Assembly: GCA_004794655.1 (NCBI GenBank)
Contig: SMMW01000617.1
Span: forward strand, 13,515,501 to 13,579,500
DNA: 64,000 bases
Direction of reading: 5' to 3'
Source: Marisa cornuarietis
Lineage: Eukaryota; Mollusca; Gastropoda; Architaenioglossa; Ampullariidae
The notes beneath the pieces were generated by a model. It ran no database searches and was not told the DNA's origin. It saw nothing but the letters and a program-made list of their open reading frames with translations. Below, one piece after another: positions 38,225 through 51,530 of this stretch (within the stretch, counting starts at the first letter, position 1; the number at the start of each line of letters is the position of its first letter). The translations under genes and the position numbers were made by a program.

Positions 38225-38291
38225 ATGGCGGTCGCAGAAAGGCGCCTGGGCCACAGGGGCGCAGATAAAGCCAAGAAGCGAGAGTGCAAAG
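38225..38291 (+). CDS. Gene B alternative first coding exon 1b (basic N-terminus)
   Basis: ATG at 38225 in a good context (G at -3, G at +4) opens 22 codons: Met-Ala-Val-Ala-Glu-Arg-Arg, then a basic stretch ending Ala-Lys-Lys-Arg-Glu-Cys-Lys. It ends with one base G before the perfect donor GTAAGT (38292). Like exon 1a it is phase 1 and ends AAA-G, so splicing to 55504 gives Lys-Glu-Glu-Ser-Cys-Cys, for a protein of 105 residues. The intron to 55504 would be 17.2 kb. It has no acceptor-like sequence close upstream and lies next to a GC-rich island, so it reads as a first exon from a second promoter. The extra Cys near its end adds to the Cys-Cys motif of the next exon. Confidence 0.7.
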
Positions 38292-41200
38292 GTAAGTGGG
38301 GGGAGGGGGGAGGGGGGAGGACCGTGAGATCAAGGTGTCTGGGAAAGTTACCAGCGGAGGCTGGATTCTTATTTCACTTCGTGCTCGGACTTGTGCATAT
38401 GTGACTAAAACTTTCTGTCCCATGCTCCCTCGTGAGAAAGACTATGAGCTACTAAGCAATGTCACGTGTTTACACTAATCACTTAAAGAGAAAATGTTTT
38501 ACAAAAAAGATAATAATAATCATGTTTATTTAGCGTATTTCTGAACTTCAAAGTTTGCTGTTTATGCATATCACATAAAAAGACGATACGCTTTTGTGAA
38601 AGCCGAAGCTAACAAAGAATAGAAAAAGGTTCGTCGAGTTTTTTTTATATTTTTCTGTTGTTTTGTTTTCTTTTGGTAAAAAAAAGAAATCGAAGAAAGT
38701 GTGATAATGCCCGTAAGCGAAATTGTTGTTGTTCGACTCAGTTGCTGTACATTTTGTTTAGTGTATTATTCCCCCCTTTCCCGCTGTTCGGCCTGAAAAT
38801 GCTCACCATCCGGACACTGGGCTCAGAGCCAGTAAACCAGACAGAATTTAGATGGGGATGTTTCACAAAGAGATCTGCTTTGTATAAAAAAAAAAAAAAA
38901 GTGGGAGGGGCTAGGCGAGGGGAGTGAAGGAGAGTCAAGAACTTCTTCAGAACGTCTGTCTGCACCAGGTGCAGAAAGTTAAAAAAGAGAAAGTTAATTG
39001 CATTCTCAGGGGCTTGAAACGGCTGCCAGGTGTGACAAAAGTGCAGAATGTCTGAAAAGTAGTTTTGTAAAGACTCGTTTGCAGAAAAAAAAGTTCTTTC
39101 ACTCTCTTTCTCTCCCTTCCTCCATCTCATTTACATTTTTTCTCTCGTCTCCTTCATTTATTTCCTCCTTCATGTCTTTCGGTTTCTCATCCACTTTGTG
39201 TTGCCTGTTTTCCTTCCTCCTTTAATTCGCTCTGTTCTCGTGCAGCACTCAGTGTCGGTGCACCTTGGTTAATCTTCTGCCTTTGATGCTTTGCCCTCAT
39301 CTTCTTCTTACCGTTCTCGTAATCCTGTGATCATTTTTATGCAACTGCATTCTTAACCTTCGCTGGTTTTCCCCAGTCATCTTGGGCATTTCCTTCTCAA
39401 CTTTCTAACGTAGACAAATGTGTTTCTAAAAATAGATTAATGGCTTCTAAGTTGTTAGTGTAATGTTTGCTTTAAGGCAGATGTTGACGAACTATAATTA
39501 ATGTTTTCTTTCATTTTCTCTCTTATTCACTCTCTTATATTTTAGTAATAATAAAAATGACTGTGCGTGTCTACTGCACGACAGTCTTTGTCTGGTTCGT
39601 GATCTCCGTGACCTCAAAGTATCGTCAGCAGTCGTCGTTAAGACAGATTATCTCGACGCGCCGAGCGTAGACGATAACACTGACATTGCCGATGTAACCC
39701 AAGAAGATATCTTGCCTCACAGCTGAGTCAAAGTGCATCTTGGACAGGAAAGCGAGCGACAGCGGTTAGGCCTATCGGAATGTTTATACGACTTTTCAGG
39801 GTGCTGATCTGGGATCCCTTCTGCACTTCGTAAACATGCATTTGTTTATCTCCCGTGCAGCATGGGAAAAGGCCGCGGTAACGCGAACCGATCCACACTT
39901 TTTTTTTTATTGGAGGGGAGGATTAAGAAACTTCGTTAACAGGGTTCGTATCCAGTTCTATTTCTATTTAATATTCTGGTCATGTGACGCCATCTTCAAA
40001 TAGTTTCGTTTCATTTCTTTAATTAGTGAAGGAGTTTTATTTTGAGTTCGTGAGGGATTCAAAAAGTCGTCTGTTTTTTTTCTTTGAGAAGTTATTCCAC
40101 TGTTATGGTAAAGGGCGATGTGGCGAGAGATAAAATTAAGAAAAATCTTTATCAAGACACGTGATTCTGCTGGGAAAGGGGGAATTTTGTAAATTATTAT
40201 TTTATATCCATGCCACTACATTCCCAGTGGCTTCAGAGATGATGAATATGAATGACAGCGAGTCCCAGCGTAGTGTGCCACTTTGCGATGGTGCGTCGCG
40301 AACATCCCCAGTAGGTCAAGTACAGCTGCAGTAAGTTTGCTATGGCAAGAGCGAGACTATCTGGAGGTCAACGACCCTCGGCCAACGGTACCGTGCTGCT
40401 TTTGCTCAGGCACCATCGTTTCCTGACCCTTCCCTAACCTCCATCGCCCCTTTCCTGGCAATCTGTTGTGTTGTGCGATACCACGTTCAACATGCTGAAT
40501 GGAAAGGATTTCGTTTGCTTCTCCAAGAAATAAAATCAAGTGTTGAAAATGGACAGGCGCTTTGAGTAATATGCCAGACAGCAAGGAGGGGTAACTTGAT
40601 CTTAGTCCCTGCATCTGGCTGTAGGCACAACTTATGAACACTTGTGTCTCTGTCTCTGCTGTTCCTGTTTCCAGGCCATGCATCGCCTGTCTTCGAAATC
40701 TGAAATAGATATTCTTGTGTCGAAATGCCAGTCAACAGCGCTCACTCTCGCGCGTGAGTGACGGAAACCAAAAGGACATAGCTTTTGTTGTGACTAACTG
40801 AGACAGACAAACCACAGGGCAAATACTCTACTTTGTTCCTTCATAAGCTGCGAAGAAGTGAATCGTTTCGAGATTCTACAGCACGGTCATAGCACGTCTA
40901 CACTTGCCGTCTGCCGTAGAGATATATACCCGTATCTCTCTTGCCATAGACAGCTTAATACCTAACTTAAGTATCCGAACATAGATACTGTATTAGAACA
41001 TAGATACTGCACGTATTAGCCTGCTGTGTACAGCCATAAACAAAGAGGTGAACCCTGGAGCGGGTTCCAGCCACAGACAGCGTTGAATGCAGTCTACACG
41101 TTATCGTACGCCTTAGATACCAAGGCACTAAGCGAGAAATGGCGACCTGACCGGAAAGGCCAAAGGTCAGCCGTACCAAGGGCCCCGGCTGCAGAGGAAG

Positions 41201-41606
41201 AGGGTTATTTCAAGGCCGCTTTGGCAGTGAGCCACGTCAGCAAGACAGATGCGCTTTGTAAGATGAAGCGGCAACAGGACCGGCTGTTGCCCGGATGATG
41301 GTTCTCCATGTACGTAGTCTTCGAGGGCAGGAAACCGTTTTATAAGCTTTCTTGAGGCTGGCGGAGTGCTCTCTGTCTCCAATGTTCGTGCATCCAGCGG
41401 TTAGCTGTTGGCAGTAATTCGTGTCTTTATTCCAGTCAAACTTTGGTCATCACTGTTGGAGACTTGCAGTAGTCACATGTGATGGACAAAAGACACATCG
41501 CAGACTTATGGATATAGGTAGTCAATTTCTTTAGAGTCTAGTCGATCGCAGTCGGTCATTTTAGCCTCTCAAACGTGGCGCTGTGCTGTAATTTAATGGG
41601 AATACT

Positions 41607-41608
<2 letters not shown>

Positions 41609-41665
<57 letters not shown>
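41609..41665. repeat. (ATT)n microsatellite
   Basis: About 19 perfect ATT repeats. Confidence 0.95.
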
Positions 41666-43689
41666 GCTGTTTGATATTAATCTGCTCCGATCTTTTTAAA
41701 ACTATAAATGTTCTTCAGAAATATTAAAATGATATAATAAAACATTTTGAAACCGAAATAAGGTATTTACTTAAGTAGATGTATAGAAATAGTTTATAAT
41801 CCGACTTAGTTTTTCCTTACAACCCATGTTGGACAGTCAGAACCCTGTTGCATGGAAAATACACAAACCGTAAAAAATATTTGTACGAGCTGAAGGCGGC
41901 ATACAGTGAAGCACACGCAGTTAGCTGTTAAAACTACACGAAAAACAACTTGTTAGAAAGAGGCAATGCGGGAACCAAACGGCAGGACTCTAACCAGTCA
42001 GGCACCAGATTTGTTAAAGATTGTCACCAAACCAGAAGCTGGAGTGTCTGTTTGCAGAGAGAACCTAGAAGGAACTTACAACTCAATAGACGCGAGGATG
42101 GTGGGAAAAGTAAAGCAAGGATGACACAGCTCTGGGAACGGAACATAGGGTCTATGACGTCATAACCTAGATGATGTTGATGCATATATAACGACGCGAT
42201 ATGTGACGTCATTATCTAACGATTCCCGCGATTGTAATTTTAAAAAACCTCGCTTAAAGCTCGTCTCGGTTGTGTCCAGGTGTTGCGCTGAAGTGCTGAG
42301 ATCACTGCGAAGTCACGATGGAAGAGAACCTGACGCGGTGCAGATGTCGTCCCTCTGAAATATCTGCCCCTCCTTCTTTCTCTCCCTCCCCCCAAAAATG
42401 CACTTTGGTCAGATGGGCTGGCATACCTGGGCGTCTAGACGAAATCCTCTCGCCATCAGGGGTTTGGGAGAGAGGAAGGGGAGAGGCTGAGAACAGTGTC
42501 AGGCAGATAGTGGAGTTGGGTTGTGTGTGTGGGGGGGGGGGGCTAGCCCCATGATCTGTCCCCTTCTCGACTGTCCTGCTCCTGAGCCGAGAAAAGATCC
42601 TGCTTGTTGCGTAAATTCTCCTATAGCACGCCTGACTTTTTTTTTTTTTTTTTTGGTGCGCTTTTGGAGTATCTCGGTCACGGTGCCATCTTGTGCCAAC
42701 GCACTTATGAGGAGGAAAATAGGGCTGGGCAGGGGGTGGGGGTGGAAGCTGCTGCACAGAACAAAAACTGAGGTGCCAGAGCGAAGTTACGCAACACTGT
42801 TTCACTGTTTTAGATTTACGGATGCTCGCCGCAGGGCAGCTTTTTGGGGGGAGATGGTAAGGGGTGTAGTATACACACTACAGGAGTGAAGATTAACTTA
42901 GAGAGTTACGACAGTAAGAGAACAAAAACACGCGAAGACGGTTTAACCGTTTGATTGGCTTATTATTATTATTAAATTTTTTCAAGTACATTATCTGGTT
43001 TAATTTTGCATGAAAGTTCCAATCCCGTTTGTCAAAGTGACCATACAAAAAAAAAAGAAAAAATTGAAAGTTTTGTGGACAGTTTCATGAGGAAAAGAAG
43101 ACAAGAAACTCTCGCAACTCATCCCTGGCTCGGTCTGATTATGAGGCTAAGCTATGATGAACGACTTTAGGCCGTACTTGCCTGTACAGAGTTCCCATAA
43201 TTTTGCTGCATTCTGCATCCCCTTTGCACACTTTGGGCTTGCACTTTGTTTTGAAGAGTAACATCATGCCTTCTGCTCGGCCTCGTGGCTCGGAGCTGCA
43301 GGAAGACAAGTTGTTTGCTTGGGTCACGTGCATCTCGAGTGCAGGGTGAACGTGGATCTGGGAGTGGTTTGGTGGGGGGGGAGGGATGGAGCTAGCTGGT
43401 GGTCTCCCCCTGCGTGTGTTCGGCTATTTCGCGCTGCTGTTGCTGCTCTGCCCGTGCATTAAGTGCAAAGCCCTGGAAGCGGAGCATCTCCCCAGACTTG
43501 TGTGCGAAGCTGCACTGTTTGTCGGTTTCATATGGATATGATTTGACCATTATGCGCAGAGAAACCAGGGCAGCTTTTTTGGGGTGTGGGGGAGGTTTAT
43601 GGGTCGTGACTGGTTCCCAAAGCATTTAGTTTGAAACTTTGGGATGTATTGCATTGCTGTTCTGTTGCGAAGCTCTGGGTTCTGCCACA

Positions 43690-43910
43690 TAAGCCTGAGA
43701 TCGTACATTGCGTCGTGAAACTTCGACTTGTGTCGTGTAAAACCTTTCTGTGGGAGGGGTTGTGAAGCTGTGGACTGTGTCGAAAAACCTTTTGGATGGG
43801 AAGTCTCTTGACTGTGTCATGAAACTTCGGATTGTGTTGTTAAACGTTGGATTGTGTCACGAAGTCTCTTGACTGTATCGTGAAACTTCGGATTGTGTCG
43901 TAGCACTTGA
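43690..43910. repeat. Higher-order degenerate tandem array, about 20-bp sub-unit
   Basis: Diverged copies of 'ttgtgtcgtgaaacttcgga' recur about every 20 bp. A longer unit of about 60 bp, starting 'gaagtctcttgactgt', is repeated at about 43800 and 43862, so the array has two levels of organisation. Confidence 0.75.
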
Positions 43911-46241
43911 GTTTTTTTGACCGTGCACGTGCGGGTTCTCGCAACGTAACTCGGCGTTCTTTCAAAATTGCAGAACAGAGGGGGAGTGGGGAATCTTGTC
44001 GATTCTAGCCTTAAGATCAAATCTTTTGTCTAAAGTCGCGCAGCTGCACTTTCATCGTAGAGCACGTGCATAACTTTACCTCGGGCCCAGCACCGGAAAA
44101 CACCGGTGTCACAATGCCGGGGGAACCATTGGCGGAAAGACACCTGAGATGCCGTCGGGTGCACGACGTCGCTGCTGAGAAAGCTTCTGACATTATCTAT
44201 GATGTAAGTGCCAATTAGCGAGACAAGCCCCATCAAGCATGACTGGCATGAAGAAAGTGCACCCACGCTGATCCAAGAAGCTTTGGCCTGAAGACTTGTG
44301 GAGTCCACATCCTGGCTCAGCTCGTGACACCCCCGTCTCCTAGTGTGATGTTAGTTCCCGAAGTGTGTTAGCCTTCAGTCTTTGCCAGGGACATGGGATT
44401 GTTGAAGGAACTGGCAGGTAACTCTGTCTGTGTGTCTGTCTGCCTGTCACTGTTTATCCAACTGTCATCCTTTATTTCTCCCTCTTGTCTCTCTATTCAG
44501 TCTCTGTCTTTCTGCCTTTGTCGCGCTGTCGGATAACGCAATGGTTTAGCCCTCGTCACCAATATAATGATGGTCGGCTGCCTTACGATCTCGTCTCAGA
44601 CACCAGGGCTGCTGTGATGTATCCTTAGCTGCTGGCTCTGCGTAGAACAACCAATCCTCCCCCTCACCTTCTCCTCCCCCTCCCCCAGTATCTCGTCTCA
44701 GACACGCTGTTCTTTCACTCGATGTGGCACCTGTTTACAGAAGCAGCTGCTTGGCCGAGAGATAACCTTAGCTGCTCGAGGTTTGAGTCCAAACGCATGC
44801 CAGATGAGCCCCACGTTCCGCTTGAATTTGATAATATTAATCTCAAGATTAAACCGAAAAGCCATGGCTATGACAAACATGTCTGTAGCAACGAGAGACT
44901 GGACGTGTTAAGGTCAAATTCAGATGATGTTAAAAAAAAGGTGTTTTGATGAAACAGCCCATCTTATGCATGAAGACTTGAGTAAAACAACTTCAATGAG
45001 GTGTTCAGACTAGCTGGAATCTGTATAAGAATATACGGAGCACCAATCAGTCAACCAGGAAGAATATTTCGTTTTATTTCAAATATATAGAATTCAGGAA
45101 ATCACTTCCAAAAAGACTGTTGACTTTTGACAAAACTCGCAGGATCAGTGCTAAATTTACTGCATAGCAAAAAGAAAGGAATTTGAAAAATTGCCTTAAA
45201 ATGTAACTATAAAGTACAAGTACTTACTACTCTGAAAGACATTGTGTCTTATCCAAAATTATTCTGACAGACACTCAAGTCTCTTCACGGGAAAACACCT
45301 GTATATCCCGTAAAACCTGGCATTGTCATGTTATTAAGATTTTTAATTCCTTTCCTGATTCAGTCAAGGTTGGCAACTTTACACTTGTGGATGGTGATGA
45401 CGGACCCTTTAAGAAAACTAGGGAGATAGCCCCTCGTTTAGGGTACGCAGCTGTGGAGACTTTCAGACAGAAACACTTTTCATGTCTGTTTTTTGGGGGA
45501 GAAGGGAGGGGGCGGAGGGAGGGGCGGCTTTGCAAAATTATTTGCTCTCAGGAGGGATTGTATCAGAGAATAGATCACTAGCTGTGGACTGTCAACTCCG
45601 AAGATGGAATAATGGAGGGTACACATCAAACACCCTCTGCCCAGCCCCTGTTCCAGCTCCCACTCTCAAGATACATCATGTGTTCACTGGGATCGATAGC
45701 TCATTTGCAGGCAAGGACGCTGATTATCTGGTTTTTTCCCCCGAGTGCTGTGAAAGAGAGCGAAGCATCATATTACTAAAAAAGAAAAAAAAAGGAGACA
45801 GAGACAGATAGTTCGACCCTAATGGGACAGAAGACCGTATCACTGCTCAGACTTCCTTCCAAAGGGCGACCTTCAGGCGAACCAGTCGTCAGCAGTTTGT
45901 AACCAACCTAAACTATTTTTTCAGTCATGTATAGCAAACCTGAAAGTCATCGCCAATGTGCAGCGAGCCTGGCGGTGAGAAGGAAGAAATAACAAAACAA
46001 TAAATAGAGAAGCTCAGCTGTCCTATGTTTTAGAGTTCGCTAACTTAATCGTATTTCTGCCATATCTGATTTCTCACGATGTCGACGACCGAAGGACCTT
46101 TTCTTTTTTGCTCGTTTATTTTATTTTATTTTTTTTATTTTTTTTGGAACGAATGCAGACGCACTAACCCCAGAACTGACAGAGAAGCGTGAGTAGGTTG
46201 TGACAGCACCCTCTGTGTGTAATGCCTACATCACGATCGGC

Positions 46242-46509
46242 CTGGGGTCAGTTGCACAACATGTTTCTAAACCTTAAAACTGTTCTAAAGAAGCAAAATC
46301 TCTTTTCTGCTATTTAGATGCATTGCACAAAAACATACAAAAATTTTTAGACAGGACGGAAAGTCAGACTTAAACAACTTTATCTTACTTAAAGCAGTTT
46401 TAGTTTTAAAAATTCTAAAATTGTGGTGTGCACTTTAAACTGATTATCTAAAAAGATTTAAGGCCTAAAAGTGTTTAAAATTAGAAATGTGCTGTGCAAC
46501 TGGCCCCTG
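46242..46509. mobile_element. 268-bp inverted-repeat MITE, copy 1
   Basis: The left end reads CTGGGGTCAGTTGCACAACA, and the right end is nearly its reverse complement (TGTGCAACTGGCCCCTG). The whole element matches 58810-59079 with few differences, so it is a family with defined ends. The interior is A+T-rich and non-coding. No target duplication is obvious. A small non-autonomous DNA transposon of uncertain superfamily. Confidence 0.8.
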
Positions 46510-46684
46510 ATCTCTGTTGTTGAAAGCAGATGGTAAGTGCGTAAGTGGTCGAGAGACTGGGTTAGAGGTCAGCAGGAGCTGGACATAACGACTGCGGTCA
46601 TGAAAGCAACTGAATCTGTTTGTCGACCAGTAGGATAGGTAGACGCTGCAGCTTTGATTTTGATCTGTGAGCCCCTTTCAGGAT

Positions 46685-46760
46685 TCGTGTGCGCCAGTGC
46701 ACCAGTTAACATCTCTAAGAATCAGATGTCTCGGGTTCAGATCTTGTTTGAGGCACGCTA
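46685..46760 (+). repeat. Possible degenerate tRNA-like SINE head
   Basis: 'ccagtgcaccagttaac' resembles a tRNA A box, and 'gggttcagatc' about 40 bp later resembles a B box. The spacing is right for a tRNA-derived element, but no second copy or tail is identified. Confidence 0.25.
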
Positions 46761-47338
46761 ATTTTTTTTCTGCAAATGGCACTTGTTTACAGTTCTGGCT
46801 GCTTTTCCGTCTTGTACTCTCAGGTGCTCGGGGCAGAAAGTCATACCCAACCCAATCCATCGGCTCTAACAGGAAATCACTAGTGTCTAGTGAGTTCAAG
46901 GCAGGTCAGCGACTGTCAGTGGGATCCGTACTATGTCCATGGCTGACCTTATGTTTGTAGCTTTGTGTTTCTCCGCCACCATTTTTTTTCTCTCTCTCTC
47001 TCTACCAGATCCTCACTTGATGCTGAATGATAAATGTTGTCACGTGATGTGTGAATGTAGCATGTGAAGCAGGGTCTACCGTGCCCATGGTTTGCGATGT
47101 TATCCCAGCCTAAACAGCGGGCCCTTTGTGGACGTGAAAGAACTTGTGGGCTTTCTACAAGTGGCTGTCGCCAATACTTTCGCATTTTTGTTACATCAGA
47201 GAGACCCTCGTGTGTAAAGAAAACCATTTGTTGAGGCTTGTTGAGTATATGTGGGAACTCTTTTACTTATGAAGAATGGCCATCACTACTGAGGCATACT
47301 TCGAAGTTGTAATGTCTCACAAATGGTTCTGATGGTTA

Positions 47339-47340
<2 letters not shown>

Positions 47341-47380
<40 letters not shown>
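47341..47380. repeat. (GT)n microsatellite
   Basis: Perfect GT run of 20 repeats. Confidence 0.95.
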
Positions 47381-47382
<2 letters not shown>

Positions 47383-47563
47383 CCCGGTCTCATTTTTGCG
47401 CACGATTACTGTAAAAAAAGGAAGTCAGTGTGAGTTACGGGCTGCATTCTCGGAGGAAAACGATTTTGCTATAGGGTTATTATAACATTTGCGGGGTGAC
47501 CTGGCTATTTTGCGTCGCGACTTGTTGATCACAAGAACTTTATATAACGCAAGTGTCAGCTGT

Positions 47564-47836
47564 AAAAAAAAAGGTAAAGGTCATCCCATAACCTTTTCAG
47601 GTCGTAGGGGAGTGAGGTGTTAGAGACCCCACTTTTCTCGGGGCCAGCTTTTACATGAGGGTGGTGCCAATCTCCTCTCCCTCGCTGCCTTACCTTCCCC
47701 AACCCTCTATGGAGTCAGGTACCCATTCCCGTCAGCTGGGTCGACTGGGGGAAGTTTGCTGCGCTTATCGGGAATTGATCCAGCGCGCTCTCGGTTCGGA
47801 AGCCAGCGCTCTAACCACTCGGCCATCCGCTTCCCC
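47564..47836 (-). mobile_element. tRNA-derived SINE, family 1, - orientation, with 10-bp target duplication
   Basis: Read on the minus strand, it starts 'ggggaagcggatggccgagt' with a clear A box (tggccgagtggttagagcg) and a B-box-like 'ggatcaattcccg', then a unique body. It ends with a run of nine T beside 47564. The direct repeat tgtcagctgt flanks it at 47554-47563 and 47837-47846, which is direct evidence of retrotransposition. The same body is present, shortened, at 8581-8766. The tail is T-rich rather than A-rich in the SINE orientation. Confidence 0.85.
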
Positions 47837-49089
47837 TGTCAGCTGTTATGGGAGCGCGTATGTACGAACGAGAGAGGGCAAAAGAGGTAAAAGCAGGGGA
47901 AAAGAGAGAGAGAGATGCCTAGAATGGAAGCAAGAGAAAAAAAAAATCCATGTAGCAAAGTAAGTGTGTGTGTGTGTGTAATGATTTCTAGAGTGTGCTC
48001 ATGTTGTCGAATATCACTGTGTTTGCCATGTGGATGTCATGTTAAACCTTGCCACAAATTGTCGCATATTCGACAATATGCGTCCGTTGAAGGAGGCTTA
48101 TAGAGGAAAAGTTCAAGGACAAACCTTCACGAGAACCGAAAACAATTTATAAACAGTTTCTCTATAAACGAGTTTGTTAAACCCCTTAATACATTTGAGA
48201 GTAGTACTGCAGTTTGATGTGGCTTTATTTGTTGAAGTCTCTGCTCGCACTTTTATGGTTGTTCTTTCCAGCTTATTGTTCACATTCTGACATTATAATC
48301 TGTATTTCTTCCTTCTTTCTTGAATTGTTGAGAAACAGTGGAATGGATTTATGCTTAAAACGTATCTAGAGATTTTTTAACAGAAAAATTACTATTCAAA
48401 CGACCGTGCATAAAGCTTAGGTGGTGTGAAAAAAGTAGCAGCGAACCCTTTTGGATGTCGGGGAGGAGGTAGTTGTCAGAAACCGCACTTTTTACACACT
48501 CCTTCCCAACCCACCCACCCGTCACATTTTCAGCAGAAAGAAGATGACAGATGAAAGTGTACAGACGAAAGATCGATCGGGATGACGTAAAGAAAAACAA
48601 ACTGGAGGAAAGTGGACGCCTCATTGTCTGACAAAAAACAGCGCCCTCGGTGTCTCCTCGAGCCAACTTTTTGTTTGCTGCGGAAAGGAGAATGTCCGAG
48701 TGCAAGGAACATTTCACGCCAGACAGAAGACGTGTTCGACCGACTCGGCAATGGTGACAAGATCTATGCACTCTTAATTCAGCCTCTTTCCCATCCACTC
48801 TTAAGCATCACCGTCCTGGCAATACAGCTGTGCCTCAAGCATTTCCTCGCCATTTTGAGATGATAATGTCACTTGATCATATCTCCCACGCGTATTGATC
48901 ATTGCTTTAGCAATCCACACGAGCGTGCACAGGCAAATGCCTCAGATTAAGTTGAAACAAATGTTTTCGCACACTGCCAAGTCTGCAACGTATCTGATTT
49001 CCAGGAAAACTTACGATAAAATGTGATGTAAGTATGGATGAGCTTTTTGGGAAATAAAATCTATCATGTGATCCACACAAAGTCCTAGG

Positions 49090-49090
<1 letters not shown>

Positions 49091-49150
<60 letters not shown>
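49091..49150. repeat. (TG)n microsatellite
   Basis: Perfect TG run of 30 repeats. Confidence 0.95.
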
Positions 49151-49153
<3 letters not shown>

Positions 49154-51279
49154 TATCCTAAGCTGTATTTGATGCCTGCTTAACATGTTTTTGCTCGTAA
49201 ACCTTGATGTTCATGTAGGTGTTAATGCTTTTTAAGTTTGCCTTAGTGGTGGGAAAAGGCGCTGTATAAATAGTCATATAAATATATATCCCTAGCAGAC
49301 GTGAAGGTTTGCACATGTTCACTGACCTAATGCCATTCCTCCTTCCTGCCCCAGCCCCGTAATCAGTCACGAACACTGGGAGGGGACGCTAGAGGACAAA
49401 GTGACCGTTGAACAGTCCGGATTCAGCTCCTGTTGAAAGACTTGTGATTATGCGAGGATATTTGATGACTTTTGCGTGACATTTTTTTTCGGGACGCCTA
49501 GCATGCATTTTTTTAGAGGGGTGGTAGGGGACATTCATTAGCTTCGCTTTTTTGTATCCCGAATGATGACGAATGTCTTCCTCTCTTTCTTTCATTCTCT
49601 CCTTCATTCGTGATGCTGGAACAATCGTTTTTCCAGAAATGGCGCTAGAGTGAAGTGTAGATAAAAGAAGGATAAATCAACTTTACAAGGGGTACAGGTT
49701 TCCTTTCTGGTTCTTTTAACATTCGGGGTGCAGAAAGCCCCTAATCCGGGAAGCAGTGAGGCTGATAAGTCGCCAAGCCGTTCAGGCATAAACAAGGGAG
49801 AGCATTCGGTTCTGATGCGCTTTTTGACCCATCTCCCTTCTCAGATCTTTCACAAAGAAGTGCTCAAACTCTCCTGTCTCTCCGCACCCGTTTATCTCTG
49901 CCTCAAAGTGTGGCTTCTCTTTCGTTCCTCCATGGTTTGTTTGTGCATCGAGGGAAGGAGACGAGATACGTGCACTACTCTTCGCCTGGCCAAGCACCGT
50001 CTCTCTTTCCCCTCCGTTCCGCTTTTTTTTTCTTTGATTCTCTTTCTCTGTTCTTGTTCTTTCTCTCTTTCCTCATCCCCTACCCCTAAACATTTGTCTT
50101 CTTCATTTTTAGGCCTCATTTGACTCGTTAAATGGCTTGGTTTGGTGGGTTTGCGCGTCAACCTTTGTCAAGCTTAAGCAGGCAAAGTACTCTACTGACC
50201 TCAGCCGAATTTTGTTTAAGCGATCGCAAGGATTCTGTGGCAACAGCTTCCAAGCCATGCTCATTCTATGTCGACAAAAATAAGTTCGAATTGTTTGCCA
50301 AACCTTTGCCAAGTGAAGGATGGGGGTGGGGTAGGGGTGGAAGGAGAGGGAACTGTGTATGAGCCTGCAACGCTTTATTTTTACTTGCCCGTTGATTTTT
50401 TTATGCTGTTGTTCTTTTTATAGTCTTTTCTTAGTTTTGTAGAGGATGTTATTCTGTGTTCTTTTTCGTTTTTGTTTTTTATTTTATTTTTTTACATTTA
50501 TATATTTTGTGGATTGAATCGTTCACTCGACGAAGAGCTGTAATTTTTCTGACCGTTTCAATTCATGTGCACCTGCAAAGACACGATAATGTCAAATTTG
50601 AAATTAACTTCCAGTCATCTAAAGTCAGCTACAACATAAAAAATCATTTCTGGCATGCAGCCCGTTTGTTTTTTTTTTTTTTTGTTGAAATGTATTTTTA
50701 AAAACTTGTGCCGGAAATTATTGTCATCAGGGCAGGATATTGACTGTGTGGACGTCTTGTAATGCACGGCAAATGGGAAATCATAACCTTATGGCCTCTC
50801 TTGTTTTGTGCCAAGATTCTCTGAGATTGCCGTGGTGGTGTTTTTGTCTCTCCTTTTTTATCCGTCAGATGCTTTATGTGCATGCGGTGTAAATAAAGCA
50901 TGTAAATCTATTGTCATGTCACGCCATTGGTTAACAACGGCTTCATGCGTTGATTTTAGTTGGTGAGAGGTAGTTTAGTATCGTATACCTTCTAAATTCC
51001 ACTTTTATTTACTCTTACTTACCCCACAGTATTGCGATAAAAGAGTCAAAGTAGTCATGCAGTATCACTTTGGGAAAAATTGTAAAAAGGTCGATGTCCT
51101 ACGTTGAGAGAATGATGGTGCGAGCTGCCGGGATAGGATGGACTGCAAACACCTGCTCCTATATACACAGCTGTGAGAAATCTGAAAATACTTGAATACT
51201 TCTTCAGCTTGGATTGGACTGGATGTCTGCTAAAAAGTGGTTTTTATTTTGTTAATCGGGCTGTCGCAAGCGATGACCC

Positions 51280-51530
51280 AATTTTTCTTTTTCATGTTTT
51301 GTCTTCTTTTTTTTGTTTCTTTTTCTTTATTTTTGTCATTGCTTTTTGTTTTCTATTTCTTTCTTCTTTACTTCTATTTTTATTTCTCTGTTCTTTTCTT
51401 TCTGATTTTCGTTTCTTCCTTGTTCTTTCATTCTTTTGTTATTTATTTTTTGTTTTATTTTTTTCTTGCTTTTTTATTTCCGTTTTTTTTTCTTCCTTTC
51501 TGTTTTTCATTTCTGTCTTTCCTTCTCAAG
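51280..51530. repeat. T/C-rich low-complexity block
   Basis: About 250 bp, almost purely pyrimidine on the + strand (mostly T with C and rare G). The long Phe-rich open frames across it are artefacts of composition. Confidence 0.85.

Noticed and set aside
44745..44805. tRNA-like stretch 'ttggccgagagataacc' with 'ggtttgagtcc'
   Set aside because: Boxes are degenerate, no cloverleaf can be drawn with confidence, and no second copy was found.
47915..47959. ATG frame Met-Pro-Arg-Met-Glu-Ala ending at a GTAAGT donor
   Set aside because: Phase 0, so incompatible with 55504; it lies beside a SINE and a purine-rich tract with no promoter-like region.
48355..48798. 147-codon minus-strand frame
   Set aside because: No recognisable domain, no splice or promoter context, and it overlaps other equally long frames; compatible with chance.
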